Below, one piece after another: positions 8,227 through 14,924 of a stretch of DNA of 23,776 nucleotides. Source of the stretch: Pseudomonadota bacterium (GTDB taxonomy: Bacteria > Desulfobacterota > Desulfobacteria > Desulfobacterales > C00003060); the NCBI GenBank assembly GCA_015222985.1, contig JADFWI010000535.1, forward strand, positions 1 to 23,776. The letters run 5' to 3'. A program made the position numbers and the translations under genes. Numbering within the stretch: position 1 is the stretch's first letter; every line of letters starts with the position of its first letter. The notes beneath the pieces were generated by a model that worked only from the letters and a program-made list of their open reading frames with translations, had not been told where the DNA came from and searched no databases.

Positions 8227-9102
8227 ATGAGTTTTAGACAAGCATTAGAATCAGGGAAATTCCTCGTGACCGCTGAAGTCGGCCCTGGTAAGGGTACCGA
8301 TGTAGAACATCTGTTAAAAGATGCTCAGATTATCAAAGATCGAGTTGACGCCATAAACGTCACAGACTTGCAAAGTTCGGTTATGCGTCTAGGCTCCATG
8401 GCCGTCTGTCATATGTTGACGGACATGGGGATCGATCCCGTCTTTCAGGTAACATGCAGGGATCGGAATAGACTTGCCCTGCAATCGGATCTGCTGAGCG
8501 GGTGGGCTCTCGGGATCAGAAACGTTCTGGCACTGACTGGTGACCATCCTACCATGGGGGACCACCCCCGGGCTAAACCGGTTTTTGACCTGGACTCTGT
8601 CACGCTTTTGGAGGTGATAGGTAAGCTGAACTCCGGATTAGATATGTCGGGAAACGAACTCAAGGGATCGCCCGACCTGTTGCCTGGAGCGGTCGTGAAT
8701 CCTGGCGCGGATAACGAGGCTGCCTTAGATCTCCAGATCATAAAGATGGAGAAAAAGATTGAGGCAGGGGCCAAGTTTTTTCAGACACAGGGGGTCTATG
8801 ACCTGGACGCCTTTGAAAAATTCATGAAGCGCGTTGAGGGACTAAATACCAAAGTTTTGGTAGGTATTATCCTTCTTAAATCAGTTGGCATGGCACGTTA
8901 CATGAACAAGAATGTGGCAGGTGTTTTTGTCCCGGAACCCTTGATCCAGGAGCTGAAGAAGGCCGAGGACAAGGCCCAAGCAAGTATGAATATAGCCATC
9001 CGCTTGATCAAAGGGGCAAAGGATCTTTGCGATGGTGTTCACATTATGGCTCTTGGCTGGGAAAGCAAAATCCCTCCGATTATGGATGAAATAGGACTAT
9101 AG
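8227..9102 (+). CDS. metF: Methylene-tetrahydrofolate reductase MetF (copy 2)
   Basis: A 291-residue MTHFR-fold flavoprotein that makes or oxidises methyl-tetrahydrofolate. Family signatures are VTAEVGPGKG with catalytic Glu17, INVTDLQ, the segment CRDRNRLALQSDLLSG at 77-92, canonical LTGDHP at 103-108 and FFQTQGVYD at 184-192. AGGGGGAG just before ATG 8227 is the ribosome site. It ends 11 bases before acsD, which starts behind a perfect AGGAGG; the methyl-tetrahydrofolate product is the substrate for AcsE, encoded further down the same strand. Compared with copy 1 it is 14 residues shorter, mainly through a trimmed C-terminus and a shorter helix region around 130-150. Confidence 0.93.
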   Translation: MSFRQALESGKFLVTAEVGPGKGTDVEHLLKDAQIIKDRVDAINVTDLQSSVMRLGSMAVCHMLTDMGIDPVFQVTCRDRNRLALQSDLLSGWALGIRNVLALTGDHPTMGDHPRAKPVFDLDSVTLLEVIGKLNSGLDMSGNELKGSPDLLPGAVVNPGADNEAALDLQIIKMEKKIEAGAKFFQTQGVYDLDAFEKFMKRVEGLNTKVLVGIILLKSVGMARYMNKNVAGVFVPEPLIQELKKAEDKAQASMNIAIRLIKGAKDLCDGVHIMALGWESKIPPIMDEIGL

Positions 9103-9113
9103 GAGGAATAAGT

Positions 9114-10061
9114 ATGGCATTTGAAATACCTAAGATATTGTACAACGGCGCAATCAAGGAAAACCCGCTGGGAAAAGAATCAAACCGAATCACGGTGGGT
9201 GGAGAGACCTGCTATCCTTTTCACCTCTTTGAAGGTAATATGCCCCACCCACCAAAGATAGCCATGGAGGTCTATGATGCAACTCCTGAGGACTGGGCTC
9301 AGGCGGCATTGGACCCTTTTACCGATGTTGTTCATGACCCTGCTGCATGGGCCCAAAAATGCGTGGCATCATACGGCGCGGAAATGATCGCCTTGCAGCT
9401 TGCAAGCACAGACCCCAATGCCCAGAATACAACTGCTGAACAGGCAGTTGAGACAACCAAGAAAGTGGCCGCTGCCATTGAGGTTCCACTCATTGTGTGG
9501 GGTTGTTGCAACGTGGAAAAGGATACCGAGGTGCTGAAAAGGATTGCAGAGGAGTGTACCGGGGAGAATCTTATCCTTGGTCCTGTTGAAGAGGATACCC
9601 ACAAGGCTTTAGGGGCGGCTGCCATTGCCTATCAGCACACCATAGCCGCCTCTACGCCCATTGATATCAATCTTGCCAAACAGCTAAATATTTTATTGGG
9701 TAACCTTGGTGTGCCTGACGAACGCATTCTTGTTGACCCTACCGTGACAGGATTGGGATACGGTTTGGAGTATTGTTACTCAGTAATGGAAAGAGACAGG
9801 ATGGCCGCCTTGACTCAAGAGGACGAAAGGCTACAGTTTCCCATCGTGTGCAACCTGGCCAAGGATGTATGGAAAGTGAAGGAGGCCAAGCTCAGCGATG
9901 AGGATGCACCCCTGCTGGGAGATCCTACAAAAAGGGGAGTTCTACTTGAGGCCATGACAGCGCTTTTGTTTCTCCTTGCGGGAGGAGACATCCTGATTAT
10001 GCGACATCCGGATGCTATCCAATTGGTCAGGGGTTTTATCAATGACTTGATGGGAAGCTGA
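9114..10061 (+). CDS. acsD: CODH/ACS corrinoid iron-sulfur protein small (delta) subunit
   Basis: A 315-residue TIM-barrel protein, the small subunit of the corrinoid iron-sulfur protein (AcsCD, CdhDE type). Together with AcsC it cradles the cobalamin that carries the methyl group from methyl-tetrahydrofolate to acetyl-CoA synthase. Recognisable family segments are EVYDATPEDW, ALQLASTDPN, IVWGCCNVEKD, IVDPTVTGLGYGLEY-like residues around 200-220 and the C-terminal GGDILIMRHPDAI. AGGAGG at 9101-9106, 7 bases before ATG 9114, is the strongest ribosome site in the window. The gene follows metF closely and is separated from acsB by an 86-base spacer with a perfect hairpin, so differential expression of acsB relative to acsD is possible. 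Confidence 0.94.
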   Translation: MAFEIPKILYNGAIKENPLGKESNRITVGGETCYPFHLFEGNMPHPPKIAMEVYDATPEDWAQAALDPFTDVVHDPAAWAQKCVASYGAEMIALQLASTDPNAQNTTAEQAVETTKKVAAAIEVPLIVWGCCNVEKDTEVLKRIAEECTGENLILGPVEEDTHKALGAAAIAYQHTIAASTPIDINLAKQLNILLGNLGVPDERILVDPTVTGLGYGLEYCYSVMERDRMAALTQEDERLQFPIVCNLAKDVWKVKEAKLSDEDAPLLGDPTKRGVLLEAMTALLFLLAGGDILIMRHPDAIQLVRGFINDLMGS

Positions 10062-10078
10062 TTTCTATTAGTTTTTTT

Positions 10079-10109
10079 GGTTAATTGGGTTATAAAAACC
10101 CAATTAACC
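10079..10109 (+). repeat. Perfect 13-bp hairpin in the acsD-acsB spacer
   Basis: GGTTAATTGGGTT at 10079-10091 is exactly complementary to 10097-10109, with a 5-base ATAAA loop. A T-run lies before it, not after it, and the sequence that follows is CAGAAAG, so it does not look like an intrinsic terminator for the plus strand. The AACACAACAAAC word at 10122-10133 follows, then the GAGGT ribosome site of acsB at 10134-10138. Likely roles are mRNA processing or stabilisation between acsD and acsB, or membership of the window's palindromic spacer family. Confidence 0.75.
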
Positions 10110-10147
10110 CAGAAAGAAAAAAACACAACAAACGAGGTATTAGAAAA

Positions 10148-12355
10148 GTGTCAAAAATCATTTGTTCAGCAGCGATTCGTGGTGCCCACAAGATTGTGGA
10201 AAGGGCAGAGGCCAAGTATCAAGAAGCCATGGAAAAATGGGGGCCTGATCAAGAGGTCGGTTTTCCGAACACGGCATATTATCTTCCCGTAATCTACGGA
10301 ATTCTCGGTGTTCCCGTAAAGAAGCTTGGAGATGTCAAAGACGTGCTTGATCGGTGCAGATCATTGCTGCCAGACATGGTGGATGAACATGTATGGCTCC
10401 CCTACTTAGCGCCGGCCCTGGATGCCGGAATGACCACGTTCTTTGCAGAGGAGATCATTGAGGCCATACGGTATCTTGAGTCTCCGGATTTCTACACCAA
10501 GACCGAAGACCCTTCAAACGGAAACATCTGGTTGGGTGCGGCAGACGACGTGATATTGCGCAAGCGCGGCGTGGAGTTCGTTGACGGCACCGCCCCCGGC
10601 TTTGCGGCTGTTCTTGGGGCGCCGCCGACCGAGGAAATCGCTGTTCAGCTTGCTCAGGAGCTTCAGGAAAAGAATCTCTATGTATTCATGAGCGCCGATC
10701 ATGAGGGCCGCTCCATGTCCGAGATGTTGGTAAAGGCAGGGGTCCAGGTTGGATGGGGCACACGCCTTGTCTCCTTTGGGCCGGAGTATACGGCTACCGT
10801 GTTTGCCGCAGGCTTTGCCACAAGGGCCGCCATGTCCTTTGGCGGCGTGAAGCCCGGGGACTTCAAGAGCATTCTCTTCTACAACAAGGATCGTATCTTT
10901 GCCTTTGCCATGCCTTTGGGCACAGTGACTGATGAATGGTATGCCAATGCGGCCGGCGCCATAAACTGGGGCTTTCCGACCATTGCTGATACCCCGATCC
11001 CGGAAGTACTGCCCACGGGTGTCTGTACATATGAGCATGTCGTTTCCAATGTTCCCCACGACCAATTGGTAGCCAGGGCGATTGAAGTCAGGGGGCTGAA
11101 GGTGACTGTGGCCAAAGTTCCCATACCGGTATCCTATGGGCCTGCCTTTGAAGGGGAGCGCGTCCGTAAAGACGATCTTTTTCTGGAATGCGGCGGCGGC
11201 AAGACGCAGGCTGTGGAATGGGCCACAACTAAGGATATGGACGAGGTGGAGGACGGCAAGATCGAGCTGTTCGGCCCTGACGTGGATGATGTGGGGGAGG
11301 GAGGAAGGCTGCCGCTAGCCATCGTGGCTGAGTTTGCGGGCAGGAAAATGCAGGATGACTTTGAGCCAATCCTGGAGCGGCAGATTCACCACTTTGTCAA
11401 CTATGCCCAGGGTCTTATGCACATTGGCCAGAGGGACATCGCCTGGATAAGAATGGCCAAGGCTGGGGCTTCAAAGGGGCTAAAGCTCAAGCACATCGGA
11501 GATATCCTTCATGCCAAGTTTCATCAGGACTTCGGCGCTATATTTGATAAAGTCCAAATCAAACTCTATACCGAAGAAGATAAAGTACAGGAGATTCTGG
11601 AAAAGGCTACAGGGGTGTACCACCAAAGAGATGCCCGGATTGAAGGGATGACCGATGAGACCACAGATACCTATTACTCCTGTACACTTTGCCAGTCCTT
11701 TGCACCCAATCATGTTTGCATTATTAGCCCCGAGAGGACCGGGCTGTGTGGTGCATACAACTGGCTGGACTGCAAGGCCTCCCATGAGATCAATCCAACA
11801 GGTCCTAATCAGCCTGTAGAGAAAGGGGAGACCATTGATGCAAAACTGGGGCAATGGAAAGGATGCAACGAGTTTCTTTACAAGGCTTCACGCCAGGCCC
11901 TGGATCACTACAATTTCTATAGCATCGTGCATGACCCAATGACTACCTGCGGATGCTGTGAATGCATTGCTGCGATACTTCCCCTGTGCAATGGGGTCAT
12001 GACCGTGGATCGTGATTACGCGGGGATGACTCCCTGCGGCATGAAATTTACCACCCTTGCCGGAACAATAGGGGGTGGGATGAGTGTGCCCGGATTTGTG
12101 GGGCATGGCAAATATAACCTGACTCAGAGAAAATGGATCGTTGGCGACGGTGGGATAAAGCGCCTGGTTTGGATGCCCAAGCACTTCAAAGAGGAGGCTG
12201 CGGAACGTCTGAAAAAACTTGCGGAAGAGGTCGGCATCCCTGACCTGCCTGACATGATCGCTGATGAAACCGTCGGTACTACTGAAGAGGAGATCCTTGC
12301 CTTTTTGGAGGAAAAGGGCCATCCGGCGTTGACCATGGATCCGTTGCTGGAGTAA
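10148..12355 (+). CDS. acsB: Acetyl-CoA synthase (CODH/ACS alpha/beta catalytic subunit)
   Basis: A 735-residue acetyl-CoA synthase that condenses CO, the corrinoid-bound methyl group and CoA at the nickel A-cluster. Cluster cysteines are Cys512, 515, 524 and 534 (CTLCQSF..C..CG) with the CGC motif at Cys601 and Cys603. Each is offset by exactly 6 from the Moorella thermoacetica ligands 506, 509, 518, 528, 595 and 597. The N-terminal about 310 residues, which contact CO dehydrogenase and form the CO tunnel in bacterial enzymes, are present, so this is the long bacterial form, not the short archaeal CdhC. I chose GTG 10148 behind GAGGT at 10134-10138; an upstream in-frame ATG at 10085 would put the 13-bp hairpin inside the coding sequence and add 21 residues absent from the family. 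The length is close to Moorella's 729. Confidence 0.97.
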   Translation: MSKIICSAAIRGAHKIVERAEAKYQEAMEKWGPDQEVGFPNTAYYLPVIYGILGVPVKKLGDVKDVLDRCRSLLPDMVDEHVWLPYLAPALDAGMTTFFAEEIIEAIRYLESPDFYTKTEDPSNGNIWLGAADDVILRKRGVEFVDGTAPGFAAVLGAPPTEEIAVQLAQELQEKNLYVFMSADHEGRSMSEMLVKAGVQVGWGTRLVSFGPEYTATVFAAGFATRAAMSFGGVKPGDFKSILFYNKDRIFAFAMPLGTVTDEWYANAAGAINWGFPTIADTPIPEVLPTGVCTYEHVVSNVPHDQLVARAIEVRGLKVTVAKVPIPVSYGPAFEGERVRKDDLFLECGGGKTQAVEWATTKDMDEVEDGKIELFGPDVDDVGEGGRLPLAIVAEFAGRKMQDDFEPILERQIHHFVNYAQGLMHIGQRDIAWIRMAKAGASKGLKLKHIGDILHAKFHQDFGAIFDKVQIKLYTEEDKVQEILEKATGVYHQRDARIEGMTDETTDTYYSCTLCQSFAPNHVCIISPERTGLCGAYNWLDCKASHEINPTGPNQPVEKGETIDAKLGQWKGCNEFLYKASRQALDHYNFYSIVHDPMTTCGCCECIAAILPLCNGVMTVDRDYAGMTPCGMKFTTLAGTIGGGMSVPGFVGHGKYNLTQRKWIVGDGGIKRLVWMPKHFKEEAAERLKKLAEEVGIPDLPDMIADETVGTTEEEILAFLEEKGHPALTMDPLLE

Positions 12356-12361
12356 ATGTTC

Positions 12362-12493
12362 AAGTGAGCTAAAGTGCCTAAAGTGCCTAAAGTGATCTAA
12401 AGTTAAGGACCTAAAAAACCTTTCAAAGATATTGGTTTTTTTCTTGTAACTTTAGGCACTTTAGCTCACCTTAGCTCACTTTAGGCACTTTTT
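12362..12493 (+). repeat. Palindromic repeat array of CTAAAGTG words before acsC
   Basis: The 155-base acsB-acsC spacer holds two left-arm copies and two right-arm copies of one word set. Left 12364-12384 and right 12449-12469 are perfect reverse complements over 21 bases. Left 12380-12400 and right 12471-12491 match at 20 of 21. Because the order is L1-L2-R1-R2, the two pairings compete or cross, giving alternative folds. R2 ends in TTTTT (from 12489), so the L2-R2 form resembles a terminator hairpin with a short U-tract. GGAGG at 12500-12504 is the acsC ribosome site. The segment 12362-12382 recurs with one mismatch at 14768-14788, after acsE. Confidence 0.75.
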
Positions 12494-12510
12494 AATAATG
12501 GAGGCATGAT

Positions 12511-13860
12511 ATGGCTTTGACAGGAATTCAGATTTACAAACTTTTGCCCAAGACCAACTGCGGGGAATGCGGGGTGCCTACCTGCCTGGCATTTGCCATG
12601 AGCCTGGCCGCAGCCAAGGCAGAGCTGGCCGCCTGTCCATATGTTTCAGAGGAGGCCAAGGCAGAGCTGGCTGACGCCTCAGCCCCTCCCATCAGGGTGG
12701 TGGAGATCGGCACAGGGGAAAGGAAACTCAAGATTGGCGGCGAAACGGTCCTTTTTCGCCATGAGAAGACCTTTATTAACCCCACCGGCATAGCCGTCCT
12801 TGTTACAGATGAGATGAGTGATGAAGATGTGGCGGGTCGCCTTGAGCGATTCAAGACATTGGAATATGAGCGGGTAGGCCTCACCTTAAGAGCAGATCTT
12901 TTTGCCGTGAAATCGCTTTCTGGCGATGCCGGCAAATTTGAGGCCCTGGTTACAAAGGTAAAAAGTCAAACAGACGGTGGCATTATCCTCATGACTGAGG
13001 ATCCCGGCGTGATGGAGGCCGGCCTGAAGGCATGCGCGGATCGTAAGCCCCTGATCTTTGCAGCAACCAAGGAAAATGCAGAACCTATGGCCGCCCTGGC
13101 CAAAGAACACGGGTGTCCTCTGGCAGTAAAAGGCGACGGCCTGGACGAAGTCTCTGAGTTGACAACGAAGCTGACGGAAGGTGGTTTAAATGATCTTGTT
13201 ATTGATTCAGGTGCCCGTACCATAAGGAAGGCCTTTGAAGACCAGGTATTCATCCGTCGAGGGGCCCTTTTGAAGAAATACAAACCCCTTGGCTTTCCGA
13301 CGATTGCCTTGCCATGTGAAATGACCGATGATTTCATGCAAGAGACATTGATTGCCTCCATGTTTGTGGCAAAGTACGGCGGCATCGTTGTCCTTTCGGA
13401 CATACAAGGGCACAGCCTGTTCCCGCTTCTGCTTGCCCGTATGAACGTCTATACGGACCCACAGCGTCCGATGGCCACGTCTCCGGGTATCTATGAAATT
13501 GGAGGGCCAAATGAGGACTCCCCCGTGTTGGTCACATCCAATTTTTCTCTTACTTACTTTATCGTGTCAGGCGAGATCGAAGCGAGCCGCGTTCCAGCAT
13601 GGCTTATCATTGTTGATACCGAGGGCCTCTCTGTACTTACGGCCTGGGCGGCCGGCAAGTTTGTTGGGGACGTAGTCGGTATCTCTCTCAAGAAATCCGG
13701 CATCTTGGACAAGGTCAGGCATAAGAAGGTTGTCATACCAGGTTATGCTGCTGCTATCTCGGGTGATCTCGAAGAGGAACTTGGGGATTGGGAGGTTCTG
13801 GTGGGGCCTAGGGAATCGGCCCATATTCCAGCGTATCTTAAGGAATGGAAGGTGGGGTAG
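12511..13860 (+). CDS. acsC: CODH/ACS corrinoid iron-sulfur protein large (gamma) subunit
   Basis: A 449-residue large subunit of the corrinoid iron-sulfur protein, which carries both the [4Fe-4S] cluster used for reductive activation and the cobamide that accepts the methyl group. The N-terminal cluster motif is Cys17, Cys20, Cys25 and Cys42 (NCGECGVPTC, then CPY). A central TIM-barrel follows (about 60-310), and the C-terminal about 130 residues form the cobalamin-binding part (SVLTAWAAGKFVGD, then KVVIPGYAA near 410-418). The ATG is 6 bases after GGAGG. AcsE follows after 9 bases, so methyl donor enzyme and acceptor are made together. The two-gene acsC-acsE unit is flanked on both sides by related palindromic repeats. 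No activator of the corrinoid protein (AcsV/RACo type) is seen in the window. Confidence 0.95.
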   Translation: MALTGIQIYKLLPKTNCGECGVPTCLAFAMSLAAAKAELAACPYVSEEAKAELADASAPPIRVVEIGTGERKLKIGGETVLFRHEKTFINPTGIAVLVTDEMSDEDVAGRLERFKTLEYERVGLTLRADLFAVKSLSGDAGKFEALVTKVKSQTDGGIILMTEDPGVMEAGLKACADRKPLIFAATKENAEPMAALAKEHGCPLAVKGDGLDEVSELTTKLTEGGLNDLVIDSGARTIRKAFEDQVFIRRGALLKKYKPLGFPTIALPCEMTDDFMQETLIASMFVAKYGGIVVLSDIQGHSLFPLLLARMNVYTDPQRPMATSPGIYEIGGPNEDSPVLVTSNFSLTYFIVSGEIEASRVPAWLIIVDTEGLSVLTAWAAGKFVGDVVGISLKKSGILDKVRHKKVVIPGYAAAISGDLEEELGDWEVLVGPRESAHIPAYLKEWKVG

Positions 13861-13869
13861 GGAGATTTC

Positions 13870-14769
13870 ATGATTCTGATCGGTGAAAACTTGAATATAA
13901 TGGTTACATCAATCGGCCAAGCCATGAAAGAGCGTAATCCTAAGCCGATACAAGACTTGGCAGTGGCTGAGGCCGAAGCCGGAGTGGATTATATTGACAT
14001 TAACTTAGGTCCTGCCAGAAAGGGCGGGGAAGAATTGATGGAGTGGATGGTCACAATCGTCCAGGAAGTCGTGGATCTTCCCCTCTATCTCGATACGACC
14101 AATGTAAAGGCGATCGAGGCCGGGCTCAAGGCTTACAAGAACAAGCAGGGCAAGGCGGTTGTTAATTCTATCATGTGCCGTCCTGAGAGGATGGAGGCAC
14201 AAATTCCTCTGGTCACAAAATACGATGCGGGCATGGTTGCGCTGCTTTGGGGGCCGGAAGGGATGCCCAGGGATGCGGCTGAGCGGGGGCTCCTTGCTAC
14301 CGACATACTCCAGAGGGCCGCAGAGGCTGGTGTGGCAGGAGAAGATATCTGGGTCGATCCTATTGTAACACCTGTTAATGTCCAGCAGAATCAGCTACTG
14401 GAGTGTAATCAGTTCATGTCGGAGCTGGAAATGATTGCAGAAGTGCTGGCCCCTGGTTGCAAATCAACGTGTGGGCTTTCAAATGTCTCCAACGGCGCGC
14501 CGGACCATCTCCGGCCCATCCTCAATCAGACGTACATGATGATGCTCGAAAAGCTTGGGATGAAGTCCTGTATCGTGGATGCTTTTGACAAGGACCTGCA
14601 TGAAATTGCGCGCGGCAAACGGCCGGAAAACACTGCTATAGTCCATCGAGTATTGGACGGGGATGAACCAGATATGGGCGGCCTCAACAAGGAGGCCCAA
14701 GGCTATGTGAAAACGGCGAAGGTGATCTTGGGTCATTCCCTCTATTCGGATTCATGGTTGGAACTGTAA
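13870..14769 (+). CDS. acsE: Methyltetrahydrofolate:corrinoid iron-sulfur protein methyltransferase
   Basis: A 299-residue pterin-binding TIM barrel that transfers the methyl group of methyl-tetrahydrofolate to the cobalt of AcsCD. Conserved positions correspond to the Moorella enzyme: Asp75 in LYLDTTN, Asn99 in VVNSIM, Asp163 in WVDPIVTP and Asn205 in GLSNVSN. The N-terminal LIGENLNIM and C-terminal YSDSW also fit. It is about 37 residues longer than Moorella AcsE (262): an insertion around residues 248-283 (charged, RGKRPEN to KTAKVI) sits just before the last helix. The start ATG 13870 follows AGGGAG at the acsC stop. The stop TAA is immediately followed by the repeat at 14768. Confidence 0.93.
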   Translation: MILIGENLNIMVTSIGQAMKERNPKPIQDLAVAEAEAGVDYIDINLGPARKGGEELMEWMVTIVQEVVDLPLYLDTTNVKAIEAGLKAYKNKQGKAVVNSIMCRPERMEAQIPLVTKYDAGMVALLWGPEGMPRDAAERGLLATDILQRAAEAGVAGEDIWVDPIVTPVNVQQNQLLECNQFMSELEMIAEVLAPGCKSTCGLSNVSNGAPDHLRPILNQTYMMMLEKLGMKSCIVDAFDKDLHEIARGKRPENTAIVHRVLDGDEPDMGGLNKEAQGYVKTAKVILGHSLYSDSWLEL

Positions 14770-14875
14770 GTGAACTAAAGTGCCTAAATTGGAATTAAGG
14801 AATTGCAAATTTGGGAATTTAGGAATTGAAGGTATCTATCCTATTTTAATTCCTCAATTCCTGAATTCCTAAATT
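14768..14875 (+). repeat. Palindromic repeat array of GGAATT words after acsE
   Basis: The spacer between acsE and the cytochrome gene (14770-14924) begins with a copy of the acsC-upstream repeat: 14768-14788 matches 12362-12382 at 20 of 21 bases, overlapping the acsE stop codon. It continues as an A/T-rich palindrome: left arm 14808-14832 and right arm 14852-14875 are near-perfect reverse complements (two mismatches and one extra base), both iterating AGGAATT / AATTCCT. No T-run follows. The ribosome site AAGGA (14911-14915) of the next gene lies further on. Confidence 0.65.
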
Positions 14876-14924
14876 AACGGACTAAGGTGAAATAGCGCTG
14901 GCAAAATAAGAAGGAAATACGCTT

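Noticed and set aside
10079..10109. Rho-independent terminator after acsD
   Set aside because: The stem is perfect but no T-run follows on the plus strand, and the stem is A/T-rich.
10085..10147. Upstream ATG start for acsB
   Set aside because: It would translate through the perfect 13-bp hairpin, has no ribosome site and adds residues not seen in acetyl-CoA synthases; GTG 10148 fits the A-cluster numbering.
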